Shown here one piece after another: positions 17,169 to 25,981 of a stretch of 64,000 nt of DNA. The notes below the pieces were generated by a model. It had not been told where the DNA came from. It searched no databases and saw nothing but the letters and a program-made list of their open reading frames with translations. How positions within the stretch are numbered: the first letter of the stretch is position 1; each line of letters begins with the position of its first letter. The stretch spans positions 5,952,001 through 6,016,000 of the forward strand of contig NZ_CP150235.1 in the NCBI RefSeq assembly GCF_037974355.1, given 5' to 3'. The position numbers and the translations under genes are program-made. The stretch is from Paenibacillus sp. FSL R5-0517. GTDB lineage: Bacteria; Bacillota; Bacilli; Paenibacillales; Paenibacillaceae.

Positions 17169-18167
17169 CTATCGTGCTGAATGTGCTCCCCACCGTGGTA
17201 TAGTAGACCTTTTACGGTCAGGATACTTCCTGGATATCAATCGAAAATAATCAATAGCCTGCTCTTCTAATGCTTTCGCCTTCACTAGTAACTGTGCTAG
17301 ATCTTCTGTGATATCTGGTCTCAAGACACGTCTATTCTCCTGCTGAACCATATATCCTTTCATTTGGTCAATTAACGTCCCAAGCTGTTCATAACATGTA
17401 TAAGCCTGATCCAGTTCGTTCCATATCCCTCGAACATCCTGCAGATACATTCTTATTTCGGTTCGCGAATGGCAGAAGGATTCCAAAATATAACCCGCAC
17501 CCGACTCATCAAAATCCCCACTCCGTAAAGCCAGCACCCACTCATCATATGCCTTTCTACCTGAAGCAATATTCTGATCAGGTAACAGACGATAGGGAAT
17601 ATCCCAATCCTCTATCGCCAGTCGCAGGGATTCCAGCAGCATCTGTTGTTCAGAAATGCGGACCTGATCACCAAATACTTGACAATACCAAAATCCGGTA
17701 AAGTTTAAACCGAAATTGTCATACAACAAAATCTGCGGTTCCTTGCTCCATCCGTCTTGCACATAAAAGATGCGGTCACGGTCATCATATCCAGAAATAA
17801 CACCGAACTCAGGAATCCAGTAGATCACACCAGTGCCTTCATCAATACTGCGTCTCACCCAATTCACTGCATCCTGCTGGTAATAACCAAACGTGGAATG
17901 ACGTGTACGTCCCCCATCCCAGATCGTGAATATCCCCAGGTTATCAACTCCGGGACGATGTGCTTCCCCCCATTGTCCATACGCTGTAACCGACATGGGA
18001 AGTAGTCGGCGATGCACCGCCAGCTTGAAAGCCATGCCTGTATATCCGGCAAGTACATATTTGGAACCTTGAAACTGGCCCGTATGGGTTAGTATCGCAT
18101 GCAGACTATCCACGTATGATTTGGACTCCCGCTTCATGATGAGGTTATTTAACACGACTTCAGCCAA
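17169..18167 (-). CDS. Unknown protein, tandem paralogue A (BtrH/C39-like fold?)
   Basis: A 332-residue soluble protein. The frame is open up to 18233, but TTG 18167 is chosen because GAGAGGAGC lies 7 nt upstream and the resulting start (xAEVVLNNLIMKR) aligns with the paralogue's MATKVVLQDWIRF. Shared blocks are GYTGMAFKLAVHRRL, SVTAYGQW, FGYYQQDAVNWVRRSIDEGTG, FGVISGYDD and FWYCQVF. As in its partner, the histidine that would precede GYDD in an active C39-type protease is absent. The gap to the next gene is 23 bp. It probably acts together with the second copy, possibly as a heteromer; this is inference. Confidence 0.6.
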   Translation of the reverse strand: MAEVVLNNLIMKRESKSYVDSLHAILTHTGQFQGSKYVLAGYTGMAFKLAVHRRLLPMSVTAYGQWGEAHRPGVDNLGIFTIWDGGRTRHSTFGYYQQDAVNWVRRSIDEGTGVIYWIPEFGVISGYDDRDRIFYVQDGWSKEPQILLYDNFGLNFTGFWYCQVFGDQVRISEQQMLLESLRLAIEDWDIPYRLLPDQNIASGRKAYDEWVLALRSGDFDESGAGYILESFCHSRTEIRMYLQDVRGIWNELDQAYTCYEQLGTLIDQMKGYMVQQENRRVLRPDITEDLAQLLVKAKALEEQAIDYFRLISRKYPDRKRSTIPRWGAHSAR

Positions 18168-18265
18168 AGAAAAAGCTCCTCTCCATGGTGGTTTGCCTGA
18201 TGTATTTACGAGAAACAGCAGCTTGCTCTGCATCTGCTCGTTTGTTGCCTGTTTACAGACTCACT

Positions 18266-19165
18266 CTATGTTCCAAGCCTGTGGATCAACACTTCTGCGC
18301 TTTGCTGAAGCTTGCGTCTAAGCCACCCAGGAGACAAAAGCTCTTCCCATTCGCTAATAAACAAATGCTGCAAGAAAGCGTCCGTGTCATAAAATTCAAC
18401 CGAATAAATCCGATCGTGGCTTGCCCGAATACGATACCCCTGCCACATCTCCATTTGCTGCACTTCCTTCAAACGAATCTCAGCTACAAACGGTTTTCGC
18501 ACAGGCAATGATTCTTCCCATCCACCTAGCAAGGCGTCTGATCTATACTCAAATCTCTCATCCGATACCGAAACATGAACAATGCCTTCCAATCGAATGG
18601 CCACTTGCTGTACTGGGTCTGCTTCATAACCCACCACGTAATCGGCGTTAAACTGGGATATCATCTTTAATGGGCACAAGGAAAACTGCCGTTCTCCATC
18701 ATGATCCCTGTAATGAATATGTACTCTGCGCAAGTCAGTTATGGCATGGGACAATAATTCAAAGAATTGCAGTTGCTTCGGTTGCGCCGAAAACACCGGA
18801 AGCTCGCTACTTCCCATCTGTTGTTCCTCCAACGTAAAACGCTCCAGCAAATGTGCTACACGTTTCACCGCATCTGCTTGATCATAATCGTAATGTCGAT
18901 ATCGATGCGCCAGATATTTCAACACACGTTGCTCTTCTTCTGTCATATACAAATGGGGCAATCGAAAAGTCTGATCCTCATAACAATAGCCGCGATATTT
19001 TGCCATATACACCAAAGGGGCTCGCAGGGAACTTGCCATATATTCAATATCACGCTGAGCCTGACGACGGGAGATTTCAAATTCACGGGCAAGCCAGCTG
19101 CTATTCGGAAAACGTCCACCCCGAATCTGTTCGTCAAACCAGTGAATCCGATGCATGTTACTCAT
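18266..19165 (-). CDS. WYL-domain transcriptional regulator
   Basis: A 299-residue regulator. The ATG at 19165 (MSNMHRIHWF) is used because GGGGGCGGGAAG precedes it. The N-terminus is a helix-turn-helix (SSWLAREFEISRRQAQRDIEYM), and residues about 135-225 form a WYL-type ligand-sensing domain in which the W-Y-L triad is replaced by ADYVVGYE. A C-terminal WCX-like region follows (about 228-297). Such proteins often respond to nucleic acid or nucleotide ligands and control neighbouring genes. The two paralogues start 98 bp downstream on the same strand, so they are the likely targets and may be in the same transcript. Confidence 0.82.
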   Translation of the reverse strand: MSNMHRIHWFDEQIRGGRFPNSSWLAREFEISRRQAQRDIEYMASSLRAPLVYMAKYRGYCYEDQTFRLPHLYMTEEEQRVLKYLAHRYRHYDYDQADAVKRVAHLLERFTLEEQQMGSSELPVFSAQPKQLQFFELLSHAITDLRRVHIHYRDHDGERQFSLCPLKMISQFNADYVVGYEADPVQQVAIRLEGIVHVSVSDERFEYRSDALLGGWEESLPVRKPFVAEIRLKEVQQMEMWQGYRIRASHDRIYSVEFYDTDAFLQHLFISEWEELLSPGWLRRKLQQSAEVLIHRLGT

Positions 19166-19248
19166 CTTCCCGCCCCCGATCTTTTCCGATCCTATTTCAC
19201 TTATTATATCAAAAGACATGGCCTGTTCCGAAGAACAGGCCTGATATG

Positions 19249-19437
19249 TCAGACGTGTGCCTTATCCACTCTGGATTGCACTGCTTTGGAGCATTTCTTG
19301 CATACTTTCAGACTTGTACCGTCTGTTTTTGTTTGCGTATACAACAATTTTATTCGGGTACTGCTACATACCGGGCATGTTCCCCGGCCCCTGGAAGGAA
19401 GACTCCACAAGACGCGTCCTCTTTTGGTTTTTGCCAA
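19249..19437 (-). CDS. Zinc-ribbon microprotein, unknown function
   Basis: A 62-residue basic protein. It starts at TTG 19437, with AAGAGG 10 nt upstream; the frame continues upstream to 19494 but with no ribosome binding site. Two CxxC pairs (CPVC and CKKC) about 23 residues apart should bind one zinc ion. The rest is rich in K and R (AKTKRGRVLWSLPSRGRG), suggesting RNA or DNA contact or ribosome association. It has the look of a small ribosomal or ribosome-associated zinc-ribbon protein, but I do not recognise a named family. It lies downstream of the ArsR gene on the same strand, 140 bp away. Confidence 0.55.
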   Translation of the reverse strand: MAKTKRGRVLWSLPSRGRGTCPVCSSTRIKLLYTQTKTDGTSLKVCKKCSKAVQSRVDKAHV

Positions 19438-19579
19438 TGGTTGTGAACCTCTTTTCAATATGGTTTGTGTGTTCACCGTTATTATATATGGCATGGTACG
19501 ACACAGAATGTCGCAGCAGTTTTAGAGGTGTTTCAGAAAATAAAAATGTCCCCTCTTCGACCTGAAGAAAGGACAACAT

Positions 19580-19903
19580 TTAGGAAAGATCTGTGCTCGA
19601 CTGAGCTGCGGCCTGCAATAATGGTTGCAGGAGTCCTGGAAAGCGCATTTCCAGATCATCGGACCGCAGGGTGAGAAAATGCTGGGTGCCTTGCACTCTG
19701 ACCCGAATAACTCCGGCTTCCCGCAGAGTTCGAATGTGGTGTGACATCGTTGACTTCACAACAGGTGCATGAAAATGGCTGCACGGCTGCTCCCCGCTTC
19801 TGGCTGCTTCCGCAACAATCCCAAGGCGAGTCGGGTCACTCAGCGCATACAGTACGGAGGAAAGTTCAATATCTGACACCTGTGGATGATGTAAAATTTT
19901 CAT
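19580..19903 (-). CDS. ArsR-family transcriptional repressor
   Basis: A 107-residue winged-helix protein. ATG 19903 (MKILHHP) follows AAGGAG with a good gap; ten further codons upstream are open but unsupported. Family signs are LYALSDPTRLGIVAEAA, the recognition helix region VVKSTMSHHIRTLREAGVI and the wing (VRVQGTQHFLTLR). There is no CxC metal site in helix 3, so a classical arsenic or zinc sensor is unlikely. One cysteine (PCSHFH) lies before the recognition helix. It is divergent from the MFS pump gene, and the 204-bp gap holds a clear dyad. It probably represses the pump and itself. Confidence 0.88.
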   Translation of the reverse strand: MKILHHPQVSDIELSSVLYALSDPTRLGIVAEAARSGEQPCSHFHAPVVKSTMSHHIRTLREAGVIRVRVQGTQHFLTLRSDDLEMRFPGLLQPLLQAAAQSSTDLS

Positions 19904-19968
19904 ACGGTAGTCTCCTTTTTTCAGACTATGCATTGTATTCTAACACAGATCCATGATATATTTCTAAT

Positions 19969-19986
19969 GTTCGACACCAATCGAAC
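19969..19986. promoter_or_regulatory. Candidate ArsR operator dyad
   Basis: GTTCGA (19969-19974) and TCGAAC (19981-19986) form a perfect inverted repeat around a CACCAA spacer. It sits 66 bp upstream of the repressor start, between the divergent repressor and pump genes. A TTGACA at 20028-20033 downstream is a possible -35 box for the pump gene. Confidence 0.5.
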
Positions 19987-20107
19987 TTTAATGATTTCGT
20001 TATGTAACCCCTGCTGTTAGGCACGGGATTGACATCATACTACATTTTGCAAATGTTACACCCGTTTCTGAAATGTTGCGAAATACACATCACTTTAGGA
20101 GGTTTTT

Positions 20108-21487
20108 ATGAACAACACCGCAACCGCATCATCAGGGGAACGGACCGGAATACAGGAAGGATTAATTGTAGGCTTGCTTGGCTTCACCGTTGTACTCGTT
20201 GTTATGAATACAATGATGTTTAATCTGGCGCTGCCTAAAATTGCAGCCGAATTCATGCTTACTTCCGTCGCTTCCTCATGGATTGTTACAGGGTATTCCA
20301 TTGTATTTGCCATCTCCTCGATTACGTTCTCACGTCTATCGGATTTCATACCCATTCGTACATTATTCACAACCGGGCTTACGTTACTTGGTGCAGCATC
20401 CGTTCTCGGGTTCTTCAGTAATCATTTCATCATTTTGCTTATTGCACGTCTGATTCAGGCTGCGGGTGCTGCTTCTGTTCCGGGTCTCGCCATTGTGCTG
20501 ATCACACGATACATTCCCAATGATCGCCGGGGTAAATCGATGGCTGTCATCATGTCCGCCAGTTCACTGGGGCTTGGACTTGGTCCCGTCATTGGGGGAA
20601 GTATTACTCAATTTCTGGGATGGCATGATCTATTTATCGTTACGGGACTAACGTTATTCTTGATTCCTGTATTCTTTAAACTACTTCCGCGGGAAACCCC
20701 GCAAAAAGGTTCATTCGACCTGCTGGGTGCCGTGCTTCTTGCGATCGGTACTACCGGTGTATTGTTATTCCTGACTTCACGTCAGTGGTTCACGCTTGTT
20801 ATCGGTGCAGCGGCACTGCTTCTGTTCTGGCTCCGAATTCGGCGCGCGGCAGATCCATTTGTTCAGCCTGCTTTGTTCAAAAACAAGAAATATATGATGC
20901 TCAGCTCGCTGGGTATTGTATCGTATATCAATAACTTCTCAACGCTGTTCCTGCTGCCGCAAATTCTGGCGCATCTATATGGACTGACCCCTGCTCAATC
21001 CGGACTTGTCATTTTCCCCGGCGCAGTCGTGTCCATGCTGCTGTCCAACCGGATCGGCCGAATGATTGACCGACACGGCAATACGTTGCTGCTGAAGTTT
21101 GCACCATGGTTGCTACTCGCCGCAGCCGGATTGTTCGCCTTATTTGCAGACAATAACATCTACGCCATTATGGCTGTGTATGTCCTGCTCAGCGTTGGTT
21201 TCTCATCGCTGACCACCAGCGTGTCCAATGAATTGTCTGGTAACCTGACCATGGATCAAGTGGGCGCAGGTATGGGACTGTTCCAACTCAGTCAGTTCTT
21301 CAGCGGTGCTTTCAGCGTTGCAGTTACTGGCGTAGCCTTAACGGCGATGCAGAACTTGCCACTCTCCTCGGCGTACACCAATATTTTCTGGGGTATGACC
21401 GTGGTCGCACTGGCATCCGTTATTTTCTCTCAGGTGTATCTTAGAATGCAGTCACGGAAAGTCACAGAATCAACTAGTCGGATCTAA
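20108..21487 (+). CDS. MFS drug-efflux transporter, TetL/DHA2-like
   Basis: A 459-residue integral membrane protein starting at ATG 20108 behind TAGGAGG. The length and about 14 hydrophobic helices fit the 14-helix drug:H+ antiporters such as TetL. Motif A-like sequences occur after helix 2 (SRLSDFIPIRTLF), and the motif C antiporter signature is present (GLGLGPVIGGSI). It should export a toxic compound in exchange for protons. It is divergent from an ArsR repressor and followed by a terminator, so it forms a self-contained inducible unit. The substrate is unknown. Confidence 0.88.
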   Translation: MNNTATASSGERTGIQEGLIVGLLGFTVVLVVMNTMMFNLALPKIAAEFMLTSVASSWIVTGYSIVFAISSITFSRLSDFIPIRTLFTTGLTLLGAASVLGFFSNHFIILLIARLIQAAGAASVPGLAIVLITRYIPNDRRGKSMAVIMSASSLGLGLGPVIGGSITQFLGWHDLFIVTGLTLFLIPVFFKLLPRETPQKGSFDLLGAVLLAIGTTGVLLFLTSRQWFTLVIGAAALLLFWLRIRRAADPFVQPALFKNKKYMMLSSLGIVSYINNFSTLFLLPQILAHLYGLTPAQSGLVIFPGAVVSMLLSNRIGRMIDRHGNTLLLKFAPWLLLAAAGLFALFADNNIYAIMAVYVLLSVGFSSLTTSVSNELSGNLTMDQVGAGMGLFQLSQFFSGAFSVAVTGVALTAMQNLPLSSAYTNIFWGMTVVALASVIFSQVYLRMQSRKVTESTSRI

Positions 21488-21514
21488 AGTCAGCTACTCT
21501 ACTCCAATAACCAA

Positions 21515-21565
21515 AAAAACAGCCCCAAGGGCGCATTCATTGCGCTACTCGGGGCTGTTTTTGGG
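21515..21565. terminator. Bidirectional terminator
   Basis: AAACAGCCCC and GGGGCTGTTT form the outer stem and GGGCGCA/TGCGC the inner part, with an internal mismatch. Poly-A lies on the left and poly-T on the right. It serves the MFS gene and the convergent SnoaL-like gene. Confidence 0.8.
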
Positions 21566-21600
21566 TTGATCGACTTCTCTATTCTTCTACACTGATTATC

Positions 21601-22050
21601 CTATTCAAACAGGTCCAGACGAAGACGTTTCAGACTTGTATGTTTGATGTACCACTGACCGTCGATTTTGACAAAAGTTTCGTGGTAGTGCCCAAATCCG
21701 TGGAAGGATTTGTTCTCATTGCCCTCCGGGAACGTCACCCAATCTTCCATTGGGGAGATAACCTTCGCTTCATTCTCGGATACGAATTCAACTTCCGCGC
21801 TATGAACATGATGTACAGTTACGGCAACATCCACCAGATCACGGAATACTTGTACGATGGTGTCGCGACCGGTTAATACCGGAATTGGATTGCCTTCTGT
21901 GCTGAAATCGGCCACTGCATCGGGGGCAAACACATCACCCAAGATGTCCCATTGTTTCGTATCAATATAGCGGCAATAACGCGCCTTGGTGTTCCGAATG
22001 TTTTCCAGCGCAAGCAATTGTTCCAGTCCTGTGATCGTTGATTGGCTCAT
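21601..22050 (-). CDS. SnoaL-like / NTF2-fold protein
   Basis: A 149-residue soluble protein starting at ATG 22050 behind GGAGGG. The pattern of an N-terminal helical part (LEQLLALENIRNTKARYCRYIDTKQWD), then FAPDAVADFS, and C-terminal strands with GFGHYHETFVKIDGQWYIKHTSLKRLR is the SnoaL_4 type of the NTF2-like fold. Members are small hydratases, isomerases or dehydratases, or binding proteins, and many are uncharacterised. The acid/base pair Tyr-Asp seen in scytalone-dehydratase relatives is suggested by YxRYxDxKxW. The Rrf2 regulator gene lies 210 bp upstream on the same strand. Confidence 0.75.
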   Translation of the reverse strand: MSQSTITGLEQLLALENIRNTKARYCRYIDTKQWDILGDVFAPDAVADFSTEGNPIPVLTGRDTIVQVFRDLVDVAVTVHHVHSAEVEFVSENEAKVISPMEDWVTFPEGNENKSFHGFGHYHETFVKIDGQWYIKHTSLKRLRLDLFE

Positions 22051-22260
22051 GTGTTGTCCCTCCAGAGATGTAAAATGTGATATAAGATCGGATCAATTAT
22101 GTATGCACCTATACCTTCCTTATTGTACCATTCGACTTCTATTAGGCACAACGATACAAAAAAATCTTCCCTTACCTCTTGTGAGGTTGAGGAAAGATCT
22201 GGATATACCTATGGTAGACGAGTTAATCCCATCAATTCAAGCCTCACTTCCAGCCCCAAG

Positions 22261-22671
22261 CTACTGCTGTGCACTCCAACTTTTCATCTGGGAAGCGAGT
22301 TCTGACATTTTCTTATTGTTCAGGAAACTTTCCATCTCTTCTTCCGCCTGAACCATTACCTGCTGGATCAAACAGCCTGCGTTATGATTCTGGGAACATT
22401 CGAACAGGGATGCCTGACCTTCAATCGCATGAATGATCTCCAGGAAAGAAGGATCAGGATTTTTACGACTAAGCCGATAACCACCATTGGCACCGGATGT
22501 GGATTCGATCATACCCGCCTTAACCAATTTGGTCAATATTTTGGACAGGTAGGTTGGCGATACCTTCTGCAATTCTGCAAGTTGGTGAACACTAACCAGT
22601 TGCTCAGGGGCAGTGCTTACAAGATGAAGCATGGTATGCAAAGCATAATTTGTTGCTTTTGAATATTTCAT
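22261..22671 (-). CDS. Rrf2-family transcriptional regulator
   Basis: A 136-residue winged-helix regulator starting at ATG 22671 behind GAGGTG. Family features are MKYSKATNYALHTMLHL at the N-terminus, a recognition helix region (VSPTYLSKILTKLVKAGMI) and the following GANGGYRLSR wing. Near residue 90 it has CSQNHNAGC, two cysteines, whereas iron-sulfur types usually have three. It is therefore more like the non-cluster (CymR/YwnA) types or uses the cysteines for redox sensing. The 210 bp before the SnoaL-like gene contain nothing else visible, so that gene is a candidate target. Confidence 0.85.
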   Translation of the reverse strand: MKYSKATNYALHTMLHLVSTAPEQLVSVHQLAELQKVSPTYLSKILTKLVKAGMIESTSGANGGYRLSRKNPDPSFLEIIHAIEGQASLFECSQNHNAGCLIQQVMVQAEEEMESFLNNKKMSELASQMKSWSAQQ

Positions 22672-22777
22672 GAGGGCACCTCATTATACACGGATTTAAT
22701 TTATCCATAATAGACTTGATTGGGCTCTCTGTCAAACTACTACACTTCAAGCGCTGACAACATCGAAAGGATACGAG

Positions 22778-23617
22778 TTAATTGTGATACAATCCGCGAT
22801 AATCCGTAGGTGTCATCCCCTCATGAGCCATAAACTGGCGGTTAAAATAACTGGCATTGGGATATCCCGCTTCCTCTGCAATCTGTCCAATGTTGGCCGA
22901 GGGCCGTTCCAGTAACCATTGCTTCGCCATCTGTAGTCGTGAACGAGTGATAAACTCCATAGGTGTCATCTCTACAGCACTCTTGAACATCTTGCAAAAG
23001 TAATACGAACTCACACCTGCAAGATCTGCCCAGTCCTGTAACAGGAAAGGTTGACAGGCCTCTTGCTGCATCTGTGGAAGAAGCGCAAGTACCCGACTCT
23101 CCGCCTTACTTGTGGTACGTGTATTCTTCAAAGGTACCGCATGCTGCACGAACTCGGCGAGTACGGAATAGGTCAATGTGGATAGCTGAGCCGGACGCAG
23201 CATGGTATTCTGTTCCGCTTCAGTCAGCAAGGCCAGATGAGCCTCTTCCCAAGAGCTGCGCTGCCGCAATGTCCATAACAGATTACGATGTAACCCCCGT
23301 TCAATCATATAATCATGCAGACGTTCACCGTAAAAATGAACCCATCGTACATCCCATGGATCATCTTCACTACTATAATAATGTTGTCGCTGCTGCGGGA
23401 AATAAAGTACGGCCTGACCTGCACGAAGTTCATGCTCTACCCCGTCCACTTCCACATATCCCTTGCCCGAAGCAACATAGTGAATATTAAAATTGTTCAG
23501 CACACCTGCCTCCCGTAATACGGAATGCTGGGGATGATCCATATAGTGTCCAACGGATTCGGGATAACAAAAATATGGAATATCCTGCAGGGTAAGCAAT
23601 ACGGTTTGTCTCATCAT
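22778..23617 (-). CDS. AraC-family regulator with cupin sensing domain
   Basis: A 279-residue regulator starting at ATG 23617 behind AAGGAGA. The N-terminal cupin-like domain (AraC_binding) includes NIHYVASGKGYVEVDG and GQAVLYFPQQRQHYY. The C-terminal 100 residues carry two helix-turn-helix motifs (LQDWADLAGVSSYYFCKMFK and IGQIAEEAGYPNASYFNRQF). It is divergent from the dehydrogenase and aldo/keto reductase pair, 118 bp away, so it probably activates them in response to a sugar or sugar derivative. This is inferred from layout. Confidence 0.88.
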   Translation of the reverse strand: MMRQTVLLTLQDIPYFCYPESVGHYMDHPQHSVLREAGVLNNFNIHYVASGKGYVEVDGVEHELRAGQAVLYFPQQRQHYYSSEDDPWDVRWVHFYGERLHDYMIERGLHRNLLWTLRQRSSWEEAHLALLTEAEQNTMLRPAQLSTLTYSVLAEFVQHAVPLKNTRTTSKAESRVLALLPQMQQEACQPFLLQDWADLAGVSSYYFCKMFKSAVEMTPMEFITRSRLQMAKQWLLERPSANIGQIAEEAGYPNASYFNRQFMAHEGMTPTDYRGLYHN

Positions 23618-23735
23618 AGCCGGTTCTCCTTGATCAACAATATTGTGTTAACTAAATTCAATATATTATCATTTTAATTCATTGGTCTATTCATTATAAT
23701 CACAATATACATTTATACACAGGAGGATACAACAC

Positions 23736-24740
23736 ATGAATTCAGTTAAAAAATTGCGTTGGGGCATTCTTGGTAGCGCTAGCATTGCTGTGGAATCCGT
23801 CATTCCTGGCTTGCAGCAATCCGAGTTGAATGAAGTAACCGCGATTGCCAGTCGAGACGAACATAAAGCCAAACAAACGGCCGAACAACTTGGGATCGAC
23901 AAGGCTTATGGCAGTTATGAAGCTTTGCTCGCTGACGATTCCATTGATGCCGTATATATCCCACTGCCGAATCATCTGCATCGGGAATGGACGATCCGGG
24001 CTGCAGAAGCAGGCAAACATATTTTGTGCGAAAAACCACTGGCTCTGACAGAGCAGGAAGCTCAGGAGATGGTTCAAGCTTGTGCAGATGCAGGTGTGCA
24101 TCTCGCGGAAGCATTCATGTACCGTCATCATCCACGTTATGAGCAGATCAGGGATATCATCGCCAGCGGTGAGATCGGTGAGATCCGTGGTATTCACAGC
24201 ACATTTTCATTTAATAACTCCAATGCATCCGGCAATGTCCGCTTTCGGAAGGAGTGGGGCGGAGGTGCACTGTATGATATCGGATGTTATTCCATCAGCG
24301 TAGCACGTCTACTACTTGGTCAGGAACCAAACGCAGTTACCGTTATTGGCATGTTCTCCCCACAGCATGATCAGGTCGATATGATGGCTTCCGGATTGCT
24401 GGAATTCGATAATCACGTTGGTGTGACGTTTGACAGCAGCATGTGGGCAGCCTTCCGCAACACGCTCGAAGTTCTAGGTTCTGATGGCATCATTGAGGTA
24501 CCATCGGCCTTTATCGGTCGTCAGGATCGCAGTTCCAACTTCTATGTAACGGCTGGCGGTGAACGCAAAGAGATTGAAGTTCCGCAAGTGAACCACTACT
24601 CTCTGCAGGGAGATGACATGGCACGTGCCGTACTTCAAGGCAAGGATCTGCGCTTCGCCCCTTCCGATGCAGTAGCTAATATGAAAGTGCTGGAAGCTTG
24701 CCTTCGTTCAGCGGAAGAACGTACACGAATTACACTATAA
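23736..24740 (+). CDS. Gfo/Idh/MocA-family oxidoreductase
   Basis: A 334-residue NAD(P)-dependent dehydrogenase starting at ATG 23736 behind GGAGGATAC. The Rossmann dinucleotide site is GILGSASIAVESV (second strand SRDEHKAKQTAEQLG). The family catalytic signature EKPLALTEQEA contains the key lysine in the CEKP motif, and DIGCYSISVARLLLG carries the conserved catalytic Asp region. Substrates in the family are cyclic polyols, sugars or amino sugars; none can be fixed here. It is the first gene of a two-gene unit with an aldo/keto reductase 20 bp downstream. Confidence 0.88.
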   Translation: MNSVKKLRWGILGSASIAVESVIPGLQQSELNEVTAIASRDEHKAKQTAEQLGIDKAYGSYEALLADDSIDAVYIPLPNHLHREWTIRAAEAGKHILCEKPLALTEQEAQEMVQACADAGVHLAEAFMYRHHPRYEQIRDIIASGEIGEIRGIHSTFSFNNSNASGNVRFRKEWGGGALYDIGCYSISVARLLLGQEPNAVTVIGMFSPQHDQVDMMASGLLEFDNHVGVTFDSSMWAAFRNTLEVLGSDGIIEVPSAFIGRQDRSSNFYVTAGGERKEIEVPQVNHYSLQGDDMARAVLQGKDLRFAPSDAVANMKVLEACLRSAEERTRITL

Positions 24741-24760
24741 TTGAGAGGATGAACTGACTT

Positions 24761-25708
24761 ATGGAATATATCGAAATTGCTGGTGCAGGTAAACGCGTCT
24801 CCAGATTGATTAAAGGAACCGATTATTTCGTGCATAGTGCTTACGATAAAGCAGCTACGAACATGGATGCTTTTCTGTCGATTGGCGGTAACACTGTCGA
24901 TACAGCACATATTTATTGTGGTGGACAGAGTGAAGAAGTCCTTGGTCGTTATATGAAGGAACGCGGTAACCGTGACCAGATCGTCATTCTTACCAAAGGC
25001 GCGCATCATGACCAGAATGGACCACGCGTGAACGCTGATGCCATCCGCAGTGACTTGATGGAAAGTCTGGAGCGTCTTCAGACAGATCATGTAGAGATGT
25101 ATGCGTTGCACCGGGATGACCCAAATATGCCTGTCGGTGTTATTCTTGAAGCATTAAACGAACATATTGATTCCGGCAAAATCGGCGCAATTGGCGCCTC
25201 CAACTGGACCTGGCAGCGTCTCGAGGAAGCCAATGCGTACGCTGCGGCAAATGGCTTGAAGGGCTTCACATTCAGCAGTCCGAACCTCAGTCTCGCCAAA
25301 GCAAACGAACCTTTCTGGGCAGGCTGTGTGTCGGCAGATGCAGAGACACTGGCATGGCATGAGCAAACCAAGCTGCCATTGCTATCCTGGTCCTCCCAAG
25401 CGCGTGGTTTCTTCACGGGAAGATTCACACCTGAAGTTCGCGATAACGAAGATCTGGTGCGTGTGTTCTACAGTGATGGCAACTGGGAACGGTTACGCCG
25501 GGCTGAACAATTGGCTAATTCGAAGAAAACATCACCTATTCAGATTGCACTCGCTTATGTATTGAATCAGGCGTTCCCAACCTGTGCCCTGATCGGTGCT
25601 CAGAATCAGGCGGAACTGCTCTCCTGTGACGAAGGGTCCCGCATCACGCTGACTCCTGCTGAAATCGCATGGCTGGATCTGGGAAGTGATGTACCTGCTG
25701 GCATCTAA
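24761..25708 (+). CDS. Aldo/keto reductase
   Basis: A 315-residue NADPH-dependent reductase starting at ATG 24761 with GAGAGGATG 10-13 nt upstream. The TIM-barrel signatures are VDTAHIYCGGQSEEVLGRYMKE (catalytic Asp and Tyr), VILTKGAHHD (catalytic Lys), LHRDDPNMPVG (His) and GAIGASNWTWQRLEEA. The C-terminal cofactor-binding segment reads PTCALIGAQNQAELL. It should reduce a sugar or carbonyl compound, and it likely works in the same pathway as the dehydrogenase in front of it. Confidence 0.88.
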   Translation: MEYIEIAGAGKRVSRLIKGTDYFVHSAYDKAATNMDAFLSIGGNTVDTAHIYCGGQSEEVLGRYMKERGNRDQIVILTKGAHHDQNGPRVNADAIRSDLMESLERLQTDHVEMYALHRDDPNMPVGVILEALNEHIDSGKIGAIGASNWTWQRLEEANAYAAANGLKGFTFSSPNLSLAKANEPFWAGCVSADAETLAWHEQTKLPLLSWSSQARGFFTGRFTPEVRDNEDLVRVFYSDGNWERLRRAEQLANSKKTSPIQIALAYVLNQAFPTCALIGAQNQAELLSCDEGSRITLTPAEIAWLDLGSDVPAGI

Positions 25709-25751
25709 TGAGAGCTAAACATTCTATCATTTTTTAAATAATGACTCTAAG

Positions 25752-25791
25752 AGGCTGATTATCCGCGATAGCACGGATAATCAGCCTTTTC
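25752..25791 (+). terminator. Terminator after the aldo/keto reductase gene
   Basis: A perfect 14-bp stem, AGGCTGATTATCCG (25752-25765) with CGGATAATCAGCCT (25774-25787), followed by TTTTCTGTT. Confidence 0.9.
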
Positions 25792-25885
25792 TGTTGTGTA
25801 AAAAAAACGATCCAATATTGTAAACCCTATTGCACAATTACTTTATACTGTTCTCTTTCACTCTCTCGGTTGGAGACAAATATAG

Positions 25886-25926
25886 AAGGACTTACCTCAG
25901 AACAGATCTCTGAAGGTAAGTCCCTT
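25886..25926 (-). terminator. Terminator-like hairpin after the second dehydrogenase gene
   Basis: Outer arms AAGGACTTACCT and AGGTAAGTCCCTT, with an inner CAGA/TCTG part. On the minus strand it lies 56 bp past the stop of the gene at 25982 and is followed by a T-rich run. Confidence 0.7.
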
Positions 25927-25981
25927 ATATCATGGATTAAGACATATAGAATGTTAGAAATTGCACTGTCATTCGTATGGA

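Noticed and set aside
16123..18167. Active C39 peptidases
   Set aside because: The GYDD-containing strand fits, but the catalytic Cys near the N-terminus and the His before GYDD are absent in both copies.
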